Shown here piece by piece: positions 11,998 to 25,870 of a stretch of DNA of 64,000 nt. Every line of letters starts with the position of its first letter. Position 1 is the first letter of the stretch. Made by a program: the position numbers and the translations under genes. The notes beneath the pieces are model-generated. The model did no database searches. It was given only the letters and a program-made list of their open reading frames with translations, and had not been told where the DNA came from. The stretch spans positions 234,104,396 through 234,168,395 of the forward strand of contig NC_081406.1 of the NCBI RefSeq assembly GCF_030272615.1, given 5' to 3'. The DNA comes from Cryptomeria japonica. Lineage: Eukaryota > Streptophyta > Pinopsida > Cupressales > Cupressaceae.

Positions 11998-13140
11998 AAG
12001 AGAAGTAGTACTTTAGGAATTGTCCATGCACTGGAAATTCCTGTACTTCACCATTCATTTTCTACAAGAAGTATGAGTCTTTCCATTAAAATCACAGACA
12101 ATAGAAGGGCCTACCCATAGTGACTCAAATTTTTTATGCTTGCCATTGTCTTGTCCTCTTGCATTCCATTGAAGAACAATGTCACTGATTTGAAACTTCC
12201 TTAATGTGGTTCTTTTATCAAAAAGATATTTGGACTGTAATTGAATCTTCAAATTTCTTTTATGAGCTAGAGTCCCAATTTCTTCCACTTCCACCATCTC
12301 AACCATTCTATCTTCCATGAATTCTGACAACTCCAACTCCTTAGCTTGTAGGAACTTGTATACAAGGAGAAGGCTATTGATTGGCACCCTAGTTTGTGTG
12401 CCATAAACCAATTCAAATGGTGATATACTAATTGCTTTCTTAACAGTAATCCTGTCTACCCATAGGGCCAATTTTAGTTTCTGATCCAAAGACCTTTTGT
12501 TCTCCTCAAGAATTTTCTTGATAATATTCAAAAGGCTTTTATTACTGGATTCTTCTTTGGCATTTCCTTGTGGATGGTATGGTGAAGAGTAAGACATGAT
12601 TATCCCACAACCAGTACAAAATTCAGCGAATTCCTCTAATCTAAAACTCATGGCATTGTCCATTATCAGTTTCACAGGAACACCAAATCGTGTTATGACA
12701 TTATCCATCAGAAATTCAATGACAACTTTACTAGTAGCTCTTATAGTGGGTATGGCCTCAATCCACTTAGTAAAATAATTAGTAGCTACTATAATCCATC
12801 TGTGACCTCTTCCCGATTTCTCAGCTATTTCCCCAATAAAATCAATGCCCCACTGAACAAAAGGGTCTTCCACTGTAACTAGGTTAAGGGGTAAAGCTCC
12901 TTCGTATGTTAATTTGGAAGAAATTTTTTGGCATGGGTCACACCTCTAAACATGCTCATGGGCATCTTTGAACAAAGTAGGCCAATAGTATCTGGCCCAG
13001 ACTATCTTGCTAGCTGTGGTCTTGGCAGAGTAGTGGCCTCCACATACTCCATTATGCATTTCAATTAGCACCCTTCTAGCTTGGGATTTATCTAAGCACA
13101 TCAACAATGCCCCATCTCTATTTCACCAATATAGATCACC
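11998..13140 (-). pseudogene. gypsy B integrase
   Basis: The core is the 272-codon frame at 12055-12873 with all three catalytic acids in place: WGIDFIG, KLIMDNAMSF and GNAKEESSNKSL. Upstream (12874-13140) zinc-finger remnants are seen, including a Cys pair in the reading RCDPCQK, separated from the core by a change of frame. Downstream the tail reads PVHGQFLKYYF before a stop at about 11998, the usual end of Tat pol (a glycine-any-tyrosine/phenylalanine-leucine-lysine end). The core alone could be catalytic, but the frame is broken at both sides. Confidence 0.88.
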
Positions 13141-13401
13141 CTAAATAAGGACATACTTTTGAGACTTCAGTTTCAATGTCCTTCTCTGGTTAGGAGTCAT
13201 TCCCTCTGAGTATGTTGCATCCCTAAAAAAATGTACTACTTCTGAGTACCAGGGCTGTGTCTCAATACTTGTGACCAAGATATTCTCAATTTCAACATTG
13301 TTAACTTCAACATCAAGGAAATTTGATTCAACCATCAACTTAGCAAGACCTAACCCTCTTACCAATTTAGTAATCTTGATTTCTAGATCAAACTCTTGAA
13401 T

Positions 13402-14640
13402 CTAAGTTATCCATCTGTACCTTTTTCCAATGACCTCAGACTGAGATAAGATGTCCTTGACAGCCGCATGTGGGACATAGGTAACTATCTGTGCATTTAC
13501 AAGATATAGCCTAAATTCTTTTACAACTTTAACCAAAGCATATGCTTGCTTCTCCATAATTTCATATTTTAGTTCTATAGCTTGTAGAGATTTGATATAG
13601 AAAGCAATAGGGTGTTCATATCCCTCGGCATCCTTTTGAAGAAGGACTGCATCCACCGTATGATAAGAAGAAAAATAGAACAATGAAAAGGGCTTACTGT
13701 AATCAGGGGACTTCAACACTGGTGCCTCTTGAATAGCCTTTTTAATTTTACCAAAAGCCTTTGCAGCTTCTTCATCCCAATAAAACTTTGCATCTTTCTT
13801 AAGCAACTTAACAATAGGTTTGACTATTTTAGCAAAGTTAGTAATGAATCATCTAACAAAATTTACCTTGCCCAAGAAAGATTGAATACCTTTGACATTC
13901 TTTGGCTCAGGTACATTGTTTATGGCTTCAATCCTTTGAGGGTCTATTCTAACCCCTTTCTTGGAGACAATATGCCCAAGCAACTTCCCTTCAGTAACTG
14001 CAAAATGACACTTTTTTGGATTTAAGGAAACACCAAACTCCAGGGCTTTGTTGAAAACCTTTTCCAAGTGTCAGCAGTGGTCATCTGCCTTTTTAGAGAA
14101 ACATGTTAAATCATCCCGGTACACAACCATGATGATGTTGATAAATTCCTTGAAAACGACATCCATTTCTCTCTGAAAAGTAGCTCCAACATTTTTTAAA
14201 CCAAAAGGCATCCTTACATATACATACATCCCCCAAGGGTTGGTAAAAGCAGTCTTGAACTGTTCAGACTCTTTCACTAATACTTGATTGCATCTTGAGA
14301 ACCCATCCATCATGGACAACAAATCACACCTAGTTACTTTTTGCAACATTGCCTCCATATTAAGGGAAGAATAGTTGTCTTTCAAAGAAGCAACATTCAA
14401 ATTTCTGAAATCAACACAAAGCCTTATGTCCCCATTCTTCTTTCTAACTAGGACTAAATTAGACACCCATGATGAATGTCTTATAGGCTTAATGATCCCC
14501 CCTTCCCTCAACTTGGTTAACTCTTGTTGCATTTTGGTTTCCAAAAGGGGGTTGATAGGTCTTTGCTTTTGTCGAAAAGGCTTAGCATCTGGATGCAAAG
14601 GGACTTCATGTTGAAATAGATCTTGTCTATATGCCTTCAG
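13402..14640 (-). pseudogene. gypsy B reverse transcriptase and native RNase H
   Basis: The RT frame at 14071-14598 shows INPLLETKMQQEL, SSWVSNLVLVRKKNGDIRLCVDFRN, DGFSRCNQV and MPFGLKNVGATFQ. The catalytic box reads VVYRDDLT: both Asp are present but the variable position is Arg, where the family has Met, Leu, Val or Ala. The next piece (13849-14067) is the thumb (FLGKVNFVR) and then RNase H (13402-13806), in which two of the three acidic catalytic positions are lost (FYFSSYHT and TYVPHAAVK). A degenerate native RNase H is known for Tat elements, which rely on the second, archaeal type. Confidence 0.9.
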
Positions 14641-14748
14641 GTCCTCATACGACTAAGAAAAAACATGTTTATACTTTCTCAATAATTTAATGAGGGTTGC
14701 CTTAATGCGAGGAGCCAATTTCTTCCCAATATACACCAACTTAGGGGA

Positions 14749-15473
14749 TTATTCTATCCCTAAATTCACTTCCTCCAATTCTCCTAATTTGGTGGTTGAC
14801 TGTTGATACAAATGGTTATCATTGTGACTGAACATACCTTCCAGTTCTACCAATCCTCTGAGGATTTCATTGGTTTCCAACTGGACCATGTCATTTCGAA
14901 ACACTGTTTCTCTATCTTCCACTACTACTAATGCATTGCAATCGTTTTTTTGTCCATCATAATCATCAATGCACTGTATGAATTTAAGAATATCTTTATC
15001 ATCTACAAACACTTGTCAGTTATATACATTATCAGGAATAGCAGGCCTAGATTTTATCTCAACTGTAGACACGCCGGTTAGTGTTACATCATCATTATTT
15101 AATGCAACATTAGCTAAGAAATCAGCCATGATGTTCTTTGATCTTTATATCCAGTTAATAGAAAGTGCATAAAAATGCTCAATCACATCCCAAACAACAT
15201 GTTTATATCTTTCAAATGATCATTTTTGGATGCATATTTAGACCTTATCTGAGAAACCACCAACTCTGAATCCCCAAATAATCTTAACATCTGAATTCCA
15301 TGCTTGTTAGCAACTTCAAGCCCCAATAACAAAGCTTCATATTCAGCTGTGTTATTTGTACACTGGAAAGCTAACAGAAAAGAGTATTTGAAAGTCATAC
15401 CTGATGGGGACACAAAAAGAACTCCTACACCAGATCCTTCCTTAGAGCAAGCTCCATCAAAGTACATATGCCA
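14749..15473 (-). pseudogene. gypsy B archaeal-type RNase H (aRNH) plus linker
   Basis: aRNH motifs are intact: MYFDGACSKEGSGVG, NNTAEYEALLLGLE and FGDSELVVSQI, carrying the first three acidic active-site residues. The domain continues through stops to ADFLANVAL and the linker IPDNVYN, QVFVDDKDILKFIQ (14749-15050), which leads toward RT. The domain is preceded directly by the protease tail: across the nested insert, with TGCCA counted once, QQQGLWH continues as MYFDG. So the order is protease, aRNH, linker, RT. The ATG that opens the frame at 15485 belongs to the inserted solo LTR, not to the element. Confidence 0.88.
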
Positions 15474-16404
15474 TGTTAGTCTCAAATTTTGATTTCCCTT
15501 CTATCCTTCCTATAAGAAATAAAATAACTTTGTTTGCATATAAAGAGATCATGGAAATAGAACTCAAGAGTAACATATAACAAGGTTTTGAGACATACAC
15601 TTTAAACTTATCTAAAGTTCAAGTGGGTATACCTTCTGTGAATATTTTCACACTTTAAGATTGAGATTCACAGTACACCAATACTAAAAAACCCATGGAT
15701 TTCATCACCTCAATGAAACTGAAACACTAAAAGAAAAACTTGTATTCATTTTTAGTATTGATCTTCAAGAAAGATAGAAAGAATCCCACAATTAGATACT
15801 AGTACCTTATCTCGGGCTACAGAGTCACCCAAATCAAGTTAAAGCTCCAAAACTGAATAACCTCATGCATTTCATCACCTCAGCCTTATGTTAACCCCAT
15901 ACATGCCTTACATATACATGAGTTTTATCTTCTTAAAACTAAAACCATTCGTTAAATTCAAAATGAGCAAACAATTGATTTATTGATAGAGATATTTCAT
16001 GCATTTTTAATTCCTCTTCCTTGAAGAGAAAAGCTAGAAACATATCCATATGACTACCTTACAATCCATGTTCAATCAAATAACCCTAGACTATTCAAAT
16101 GAAACCAGCAAATTAATGAATGCATACCAGAAGACAACACAGATTTAGGCCTGAAAAGTATTGATCTGTATCTTTATATTCATTTTGAAAACCTTTTTTA
16201 CATGACTCAAAGTGTTCTCTGTAAAAAACTAGAAAAACCCAGATATATTTCTGCAGAGTTCCTTTACAAAAATTCTTGTGATCCCTTTTTACTAGTCTTG
16301 GTATCCATTTATAATATCATGGATGCATACAAGCTTCAGACATTCCTAACAAAAGTTTGTTACAAACCGCAATATCCTTCAAGAAATAGTTACAAGTCCT
16401 TTTC

Positions 16405-19400
16405 AGTATTATCAACCTCTTCAGTTTGTTGTTCCACTGCAACATCTTCTAACTATTCTAGAATATCTTCTCTTTGTCTAGCATACTTGTCCTTCCACTC
16501 CTAGAACACGTCATCACTCGGCCAAGAGAAGCTAACAATATTCTTCTTCATCCCTTCTAGCCTTTTTCCAAGTGACCCTTAACTACCCAATTTCTATTTC
16601 TATGAAACCATAATGCAACTTTACCTTTTCAATCTCCTCAATTGTCTTGACAAATAAGGATGTGTCATCAGTGTTGATGATTTCATTAACCCTTTGTGAC
16701 AATTTGTGGTCCAGCTCTTCCAGCCATGCCTTCTACTCTTTTAGCTAAGTCAGACCAACAAAACCCCTGGGGAACAACTCATATCTATGATCAGAATATT
16801 CCTTCCTATACAATTGGGCTTTTCTCTTCACACTCGCCCTTTCTTCTGAGAGTATATTCATTTCTTTTATGAATTCACAGGTGGATCTGAGACTATCATT
16901 TGCCTCTGCATCTGCATGGGATGAACACATAAGCTCTAACTCCTTTCCCCTAGGCATCCACTTATTCAGAATTGATTCCAAAGTGGTCTCATATTCTCTT
17001 AATTTAGTCAAAATGTTCAGAATCCTCTTGATAGAAATATGTACGACAAAGGCCCTAACTGAATCAGCAAATTTTAAAATTGTGGCCTTTACCTTCTCCT
17101 CATACTTACTTGCAAACATGGCTTGAGCCTGTTTCAACTTTTCCAACTCATTTTGAATAGCTTCAGCTGATTGGAAACCAGAAGGCATAGGAGAAGGGGG
17201 ATATTCTATGATAGGACTTGTAGGTGGAGGTCTTGTTGGAGAAGAAGCTATCGTTAGAATAGAGGACTCACCTTGATGGTGCTGTCTTGCCAACTGACTC
17301 TGAATTCTAGCAATTATGCTATCTTTGTTAGCTATCACTTATTTGGCCTCATTATATGCCTTCAAGATTGTTTCCAATTTCAACTGGAGATTATCTTTTT
17401 CCTTTGCCTCCTTTTCTGCCACTGCTACACTGAATTTTGGAATTTCTAAAACTGTACTAGTAGCTTCTACCACCCTTGTATCTTGGACTCTTTTCACAAT
17501 CATACCTTCTAGGAAACTAGAATCTGAGGCATCTTTTCTTCTTCTATTTTCATCCTTTTTCAAAGACCACATGACTAAAGTAGCATCATCTTTGCTGAAT
17601 GTCACTCCTTCCATAGGCTTGGTTTCTTTCCTAACCACTTCAAGTACCAGAGCATCGGCTATATCCCACTCAGGGAGGATTAAAATACCAGCCTTTGATA
17701 CCATCTCTCTTCCCTTTTTTAGGAGTAATGGCCTTGAATTATTCAATCATTTCTTGTTTTACCTCTTCCTCCACCAGAGTTGCATCTTTGTGAGTCTGCT
17801 CACTCTTCCTTTTTTCACATCTAGCCTTAAATTGTTCCATGTTTTGTTTCCATACAAAATGCATAAAGGCCCCTATTGTAACAAAGTTACTATTAGCTAA
17901 GAAATCCTCTCTAGCTTGCTTGACAGTTAGGTCTAGCTCTTTAACTTTGAACTCACCTTCAGTCAAGTTCATCTCAGCACTGGGTGGCTCTTCTGGCATC
18001 CCCTCTTGTGTTTCCTCATATGTGTAGGCAATCTCCCCAAGACTCCCTAACTGTAACAGCTGTTTGGCCACCGCTTGCTTATCTCCTATGTGTATAGGGG
18101 CTTGAGATGGACTATACAAAGGCTCATTGGTTTGCACTTCCTTCCCCACTCTTTTCCTTTTAGGGGAGTCTTGGATGTCAATGACATCTTCAATTGCTCT
18201 TTTCCCTTTTGAAGTAGAAGGCTCACCAGTCACTGGTATCATCACACTGTATTTTGATTTCTTGTGCATTACATAATGACTTGGTGGGATAGCCTTAGCA
18301 AAGGAAGGCTTAGCTAGAACCAATCTAACCCTATCAGGATCATCTCTCATTATAGCCTCCCTCTTTTCTTTCAAAGTTTGTATGAGGTCTTCAAAATAAA
18401 GAATTAAGAATTTGATTTTTTCCTCAAAGGGATAAAAACTATAAAGAGGGTCATAACTACTATCAAATTGATGAATGAAGTCAAGAGCCCTTTTGTATGC
18501 CACCCACTTCTCTTTCCTCAATTCTTGTTCATCCAAATTGAATTCATTCCTAATCAAATCTTCAGGGAAATGAAATTGGTGCGGCCTACCTTTACATACT
18601 ACTCTCTTTCTAAACATGCCATTGAAAAAATCTTCAGGGCCTGCAAATCTTGAAACTATAGTAGACAACCTATATGGTTTAAAGAATTCTTCAAAACACT
18701 TCCAACCACCTTTGGTGATCATAAAATGATGAGCCATGGTAATAGTTGGGAAAATAGTCCCTTTACCTCTATTTGTCAGCCCTGCCTCTTTCACACCTCC
18801 AATCTGCCTTAAGACTTCTACAATTCCTATCTTCAGTGGGACTTGATAAGGCAATAAATATGGAGTGCCTCTAAAACCATAAACTTTGAAAACTGTAGAA
18901 ACAGGGTACAAATACATATCACCTCAATTATGAACAATATTAATACCTTCAACAAACTCCTTGGGCCTGAGGAATTCTAAGAGAGCCTTAGGGATCCTAG
19001 GGTTTTCTGCACACAAGAGAATCCTGAATTTAGATGCAAAGCACCTATCAAACTTTAGGTAAATGGCATCTTCTCTATCCCAGGACAAAATGGTGCTCCA
19101 TGATTGCAGTGGCATCTCTTCACCATCTTTTTCCTTTACTAGTTCCATTTCACTAGCAAAATAATCAACACCTTTAAATAAAAACATGTGCATGAGAAGG
19201 GAGTACCATCCAAAAGGCCTATCCACCTTACCATTTTTTATGCCTACTAGCCCTTCATGAATTGCATCAGTGAGGTAAGGCACATAATCAAATGTTATTG
19301 CCAGAGAGGGGTTTAGAATCTATGCAATCATCAACATGTAATGGGTTGGCATGTTTCTCTCAGCATCTTCTCCAAAAATCTGACAAAGTGCCCAATACAT

Positions 19401-20021
19401 GCCCTTAGCCCTTAGAGTAAAAAAATTTAGGGAGAAAGGTTCCATGGTACTGGGGCCTACTACAATTAATCCTCCTATCTTGACAAAAAACTCTTTCAGT
19501 GGGCCACTCCTTAGGTGATCCCTTTGTACATTGTAGACCTGTGCTAGTGTCTCAAAGTTGATAGGCTCTAAATAATTGGACACTTCACTGAGCTTGAAAA
19601 CCTTCCTGAACTCATCATCATTAATCTCAATTAAGGCTTATCCCTTTGTATTTCTGATACATTTGGCTACAGTGTCATAATTTTGTGCAATCACAGTCAA
19701 CAAATCTATATCCATGAAGACCCCTGGGACTATAAGAATTCCCACATCTAATTCCCATATACTATTTAATGGGGCAGGGGAATGTCTTTGACCAAAACCT
19801 ACCCTGAAAAGTCCCAGGCCTAACATCCCTATCTGTGGATCCCTCAACCAATTGCCTTTGTCATATAGACCGTCTCCAATTCTTAAATGAGGGTTTTTGA
19901 GCAACAATTCTTTAGCTTTGGCCCCGACATTAGTAGACAGAGTTAGTTGTTCCAGGAAGTCATCACATATATTCATATCTTGGTAATTTACCTTCCCTAT
20001 GAAATCCCTTCTTAGCGTCAT
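16405..20021 (-). pseudogene. LTR-encoded ORF of unknown function, copy 3 (best preserved)
   Basis: Start is ATG at 20021 (MTLRRDFIGKVNYQ). The pieces 19638-20021, 19320-19583, 18924-19283 and 17739-18917 lie in one frame, separated only by single stops; a frameshift near 17740 moves the rest (16745-17746) to the next frame, and the end is near 16405. The 392-codon piece includes YLLPYQVPLKIGIVEVL, FHFPEDLIRNEFNLDEQ and the basic DSPKRKRVGKE. The C-terminal half is helical and rich in charged residues, with a short extra tail relative to copies 1 and 2. Over 18924-19283, 95 of 119 residues match copy 2 by hand count. Function unknown. Confidence 0.82.
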
Positions 20022-20382
20022 CCCGTTAATGCAATTATCAATTGAGAATTACACAAAAATTTAACAAGGCAATTCACATAGTAACATTGATTTTCAGACT
20101 ACAACTAGCAAGAAAAACATAAAAACCTATTACACACCTAAAGAAACTTGCTTTGCACCGGCTCCTCTACAAAAAACTTGTTGAAATGATGCTAACATTC
20201 AATTGATGTGGACCCTAATATGACAGCTTGGCATTGAATTGAAAAGTTAATCCTGCATGCTTCGGCCATCACCTCAGAATTGAATTTGCAAATCAAATTA
20301 AAAAATGAGCTCCAACGGATCACAAGCCTTCTAAGTTTTTCTCTGTTTCGTTGTTTCACCATTTCACAAAGTTTAAAAAACC

Positions 20383-23300
20383 TGTAATGCCCGCCAAAAT
20401 ACCCTAAAGAAACTAAACAATAATATACAAATGGAGATATATATATATTTTTTAATTAACATCTAATAACAATTAATGCAACACATAACATCTCCATCTA
20501 TTTACATTCGTTCATCAATTAACCAATATGAACATATATCATTACTCATTTCATGAATTAATGCAAGCGGAAATATCACAACATCATTAATCTTTCCCTA
20601 GGGTACTTTAACATCATTACTTAAATTCATTTCCACAATAGCATACTATACACATGAAAGATACATTTCACCTTCATTATTGCATCATAATATAATTATC
20701 TACTCATGAGATATGCAACCTACAACATTACTTACTTCCCATGATATGCATAATTTTCTTTCCACCAATGCATCTATATGAATCATACATGTTTACTAAA
20801 TTCATTTAATATCCTATAACATATTCATTTATTACTCCATGAACATTCCTCTTTCAAGATTGTTTAACATTCTAACTAGCCTCTAATCATCCCATGAGAT
20901 AATACAACTGATCCATAATGCAATTCCATTCTATTCCAACTATAATCCATTCATTTCCATGACTCATAAGATCACCTCTCTACAATAGTACAATACAACT
21001 AGGCCTTAGTTCCAATTTCCAACTACAATTCATCTACAAATATAAGTACATTAAATACATCATGAGCATAGCTCTTTCTACTACACTATTCTATCTATGA
21101 TATACAAAAAGTGTTACATTACATACATTTTATCTTATCGCTTACATAAATCTGCTATAAGGTACATCTGTAGTACATCATGAAGAAGAATCCACGTCCA
21201 TGCAAGTAGAATCCAAAAGAACATCCCAATGGCTAAAAAGCACCAACCTCCCGATCATGTGGAACCAAAACCTCCCGATCATGTGGAACCAAAGGAACCA
21301 CCCCCCGTGCTAGGAGATGACACAAGGTCCCAACACACACTCTAAATCTAAGCTGGAACCTAAAACCAAGGAGACTAACCACACAAAGACTCTCAAGCAA
21401 GAACTTACACAATATAACAAGAATGAACTCCCAGAGGCATAGCTCATCACGACATAAGTGCATCCAATAAGAATAACCATAAATCAATAAGGGGAAACAC
21501 ATGTAGGAGTGGAGTGTCATCACATGCCATCCTCATAACACAATAATATAATAACACAAGGCGCTAGCCTGATGGACATGTGGAGCCATCTCAACCTATG
21601 AGAGACTAAGGGAGATTAGCTTACCGTCTTCACGGCCTTCTCATGCTTATCCTAAAACATCCTCCCTAGGACTAAGTCATGAGGCACAATCAATTTATCA
21701 TCTTATTAATTAATCTAACTACCCAACCCATTAATTATTAAGTTATCACTTATTTACAAATCATGGAAAACTCCAATGTGCCCTGGTGGTCTAGACTTCA
21801 TGCATCCTTACAAGGAACCTCATGCAAGTCTATCTCTCATGACCCCAGTCATCACAAGGAAGCCCACTCCCCCCTAACATGGTCTCAACATGAAAACACA
21901 AGAGGCTCTAGAATCATAATTGGATTTGCGAATATACATAAATCTGAAATCACAAATAATCCATATGCAAACAATAATATCATCTCATAATCATAAAACA
22001 TGAGAAAGTTAACATCATGAGAACCAAAAATCAATTAGCCTCTTGGCCAAATAAACATATCAAGGCCATAAGAAATGCCATCAAATATGAAATGAATCAT
22101 CACATAATCTCAGCAAGGCCTATCCACTTGCTGGCACATAATCACAAGAATCTCAATCTCTCTCTTGGTGCATCAACAAGAGAGGAAGCACAAACAACTC
22201 AAATGGAGTAAAATGCATACAAAACAAAAATAAATAAATAATATGAAGACATCACCAATCATAAATAATTTTAAACAACATCATAAATGCCCTCAAAAAG
22301 TCTCTGGTATAACTCCAAATCCAACTGACCTCAAATAGACTTCAAACTAGATAAAACTTTAAAAATACACATAATGGCACATATGACTGATATTTTAGTG
22401 CATAAAAAAAAAGGTAAATTTTGGCAGAAAACTACTTAAGTGCAAAATCAAAACTGCTCGAAATATAAACAACCAAATATGACATATTTATACTCATTGG
22501 AATCGGCACGAAATAAACTATAAGAATATGTGAACAAAATAAAATAATAAAATTCACCCAAGGAACTCCAATTGAAAACATAATGCAGACTTTTTGGAGG
22601 AAAAACATCTCCAGCACTGTCAAAAACTGAGGAAATTCTACAACCTTGAATCTAAAATATAGAAAGAATAATATATGACTCAAATACATTTAAAAAGACA
22701 TTCCACATAACCAATAACATCCATACACAAGGGGATGTGTAAAAAAAATAAAAAGGGGAAAAAGTCATGTGAGTCTCCTCTACAGCAAAGCTAGATTGGG
22801 AGCTCACAAAGACTCTCCTCTTTCCTAGAATTACAATCTCCATAAGAACTCATCTACCAGGTTAAAATATCCTTAATATACAATAGAGATCTCATTAAAA
22901 TAATTCACACAACACATATACAAAATCTGCAATATATTCCTCATGTTGAACTTTCACAGGTAATGCACAGGAAGCATTATTTCCAAAACTATAAACCAAG
23001 AAAAGAATCTAAAATCCCATGGAATATAAACCAAATTATTATTATTATTATTATTTTTAATCAAATCAAACACAGAGTATACAAGTTTCAAAATTTGAAA
23101 GCAAAATAAGAAACCAATGGAGAAGCCTCCAACCTGCAACCTGTATGATGGTTTGTAGTTGAAGAAGAGCTCCCACAAGCCAAACCAAAATACAATCAAG
23201 CTCCAGCCAAAAACGAAGAGTGCAGCAATCCAAAACCAAGGAAAAAAAACTTGCTAGAGAAATTTCCAGAGAATAGCAAAAATCCCCCTGAAAAACTTCA

Positions 23301-24640
23301 CGGAAATGAAAATTAAAAGCAACAATAATCCAAAAACCCTAGCCTCAATTTCGGCCAATCAAAATATTCCATTTTGAAGTATATTTTGCCAACCCACCAT
23401 ATAATATAATTTATTCACCCATTTTGAATTTAACCAATGAGAGTGAAGGGTAGGTAAAGTAAATAAAATATACTTATTCAACTAAGTGGGATTGTTTTTA
23501 TTTCTTTATTTAATTTATTGTGCTCATACCCCCCACTTAGAAATAAAAAGTCAAACTATTAAATAAATATAAGATGAAAATAAATTTAATCCAAAAAGGG
23601 AATTAAAATCAATTAAACCAAAAGCTAATAAAATAAATTAAAGAACCAAATAGATAAAAGATGTCAAATAAATGTTAAATCATAAAAAGTTAAATAAATA
23701 ATTAAATAGTCAAATACCATTAAAGATTAGTCACAAATATTAAATAAATTTTAAACAACAATAAAGCTTATCAAATATTAAAATAATCATAAAATCAATT
23801 AATGTTAATTATCAAATAAATATAAACATCAAATAATTAAATATTGAAAACTTATAAATTATATACATTAAAATAAACATTTCCAAATAGAAAACTACAC
23901 ATAATTACTCTAACATCATCAAGTAAATCAACTGGCATAAACTGGACTCACAATACCAAAGGACCAAGTTTACTAACTGACATGGCGAATTATGCCAAGA
24001 CGCTGACTAAACATGGTGAACAACTTAGACCTAGAGTATGTGAGGGGAATCTCATGCCATCTCCGAACCACATAAGCCATTGGAACTAAAGACACGCTCA
24101 GACCTGTGAAGCCAGGTGGAGTCGATGTCTGGTACCTGCAAAATCCTGCAACCACGAAACGACAACACAACATATACATATACATATATAGAACAAGCAA
24201 GTGATAGAGAATCACAACGATACATCCTGCTCGCAATGAGTGATGTGGAATTGTCTCTATCACGAAGACAGACAAACAATAGTCAAACACATCTCATAAA
24301 CATCTCATCATATGTAATCACAAAGTAGGGTTAGCATAATCATAATCATCATCAAAAACCATGATAAATCTAAACTATCAATAATCCATCACATAGTGAG
24401 CATATAAAGTCCATCAAGTACATGTATCATCAAATCACATGATGAATCATGATAATACCAACATCCATATAGATCATCAAAATAGCATATGTCTAATAGT
24501 ATCTAACATCAATCATAAGTCACTGAAGTACATGAGTAATCATCATCCAAATCATCAAAATATAGTCTAGATAAGTCTATCAAGCAAAATATAAAAGTCA
24601 ACTCTAGTAAAAATAAGTCGAATCAAGGGTGGACACTACA
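20383..24640 (-). mobile_element. solo LTR of a third gypsy-type family, 4258 bp
   Basis: The ends are TGTAATGCCCGCC (20383) and GGTGGACACTACA (24640), flanked by the perfect duplication AAACC (20378-20382 and 24641-24645). No pol domain is found and the ends are not repeated inside, so it is taken as a solo LTR or a non-autonomous unit rather than a complete element. Orientation is a guess from the end types. It contains a 24-bp tandem duplication (21246-21293), an ATT microsatellite near 23036-23057 and a very AT-rich stretch (23500-23900). None of its short frames shows a family I recognise. Confidence 0.88.
21246..21293. repeat. 24-bp tandem duplication
   Basis: Two adjacent perfect copies of a unit beginning 'acctcccgatcatgtgg'. 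Confidence 0.9.
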
Positions 24641-24689
24641 AAACCCACACCTTTCCTTCACAAAGCAACGATGATCATCAGATCTTTGG

Positions 24690-25870
24690 AAACTTACACT
24701 GCCTTTACTCCTTCCGGTCCCTCTGTATTAGTGACGGGCCCTACCTTCATTTTGCTACTTCACAGACCTTAAACCTTGTGCACTTTTACCACATGAAACA
24801 ACACCGGCCATTAGATCATCATCTACTTGCTCAATCTTTACTTCCTACAGCAACCGCCAGTCCTCTTAACTAACCGCACATAACCATGATGGCTAACGGT
24901 TTTCGCCATTTTGTGGAGGCTAAATTGCAGGCATCTTTGGGCTGCGAAACAACCACAACCGTAGGATCCACCTTGAGAAGAATACCATTTAACCTGCTCA
25001 GACCTTTAAAGTGGGCCCTCAGCTTGGAGACCACTTGATTTGTTTCATCACTAGCTAATAAATGTCACGTAGCAGTTGGCTATTCACTCAGATAATTCCA
25101 TTGGGTTCCATTCTAAGGCCACCACGTGTTTTACTTTACCATTTTTAACATAACCGCTAGTTAAATCAAGGCAGGCCCTCAACTACCCTTTGGAGCCATG
25201 TGCATCTGACAAGTCACTAATTCTTTCCATGGAACAACCCATCTATCTTGCAAAGTCATCCTCATGTGACTGCCACATCATTTTTCTATTTCATGAACAT
25301 TAATCTCCATTTGATTTGAGGCTACGAATCCATGCGAGCCGTCTAATTAACTTCTACTTAATCGGTCTTTAAAAAACTACGAACTACTTGTCCTTTGGGC
25401 CCACTAACCTTTTCGCTACTTCGTGGACCTTAAATCTCAGGCAACCCTTGTTCATGAAGCAACAACCACCATTACATCTTAGAAACCCGCTCGTCAGTTA
25501 CCCTTGCTATGATCACCTTGCCTGGGCCCTCCACCTTTTTGCTACTTTGTGAAAGGTAAAACACATGCATCTTTTGGCTGCGAATCAATGCCCATCGTTG
25601 ATCTTCTCTGAACTAATCATCCTTTAACCAAAGGAACCGCTCACCTCTGGGACCCGCCAACTCTTTCTCTATTTCGCAAAAGGTAAATCACATGCATCTT
25701 GGGCTAGCAAAGCAACGCGAGTCGTTGGATCCAATACAAGATGTAGTCTTTTAATTTGACGAACAATCCTCTAGTTGGGCCCGCTTACCCTTTTTTCCAT
25801 TTCATGAACACTAACCTACAAGCATCTTTACTCGGTGAAACAATGACAACCATAGGATCAATATTGACTT
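24690..25870 (-). repeat. U3 repeat array of the gypsy B-related solo LTR
   Basis: Diverged counterparts of the arrays in the gypsy B LTRs: units with 'cttttcgctacttcgtgga', 'gcatctttnggctgcgaaa' and 'ccgttggatcc' near 24755, 24905, 25410, 25520, 25660 and 25785. The layout is kept although the sequence is strongly diverged. Confidence 0.7.

Noticed and set aside
17316-17900. A 194-codon plus-strand frame
   Set aside because: It is antisense to the LTR ORF, serine/phenylalanine rich, and reflects the reverse complement of a real minus-strand frame. It is not kept open at the matching positions of the other two LTR copies.
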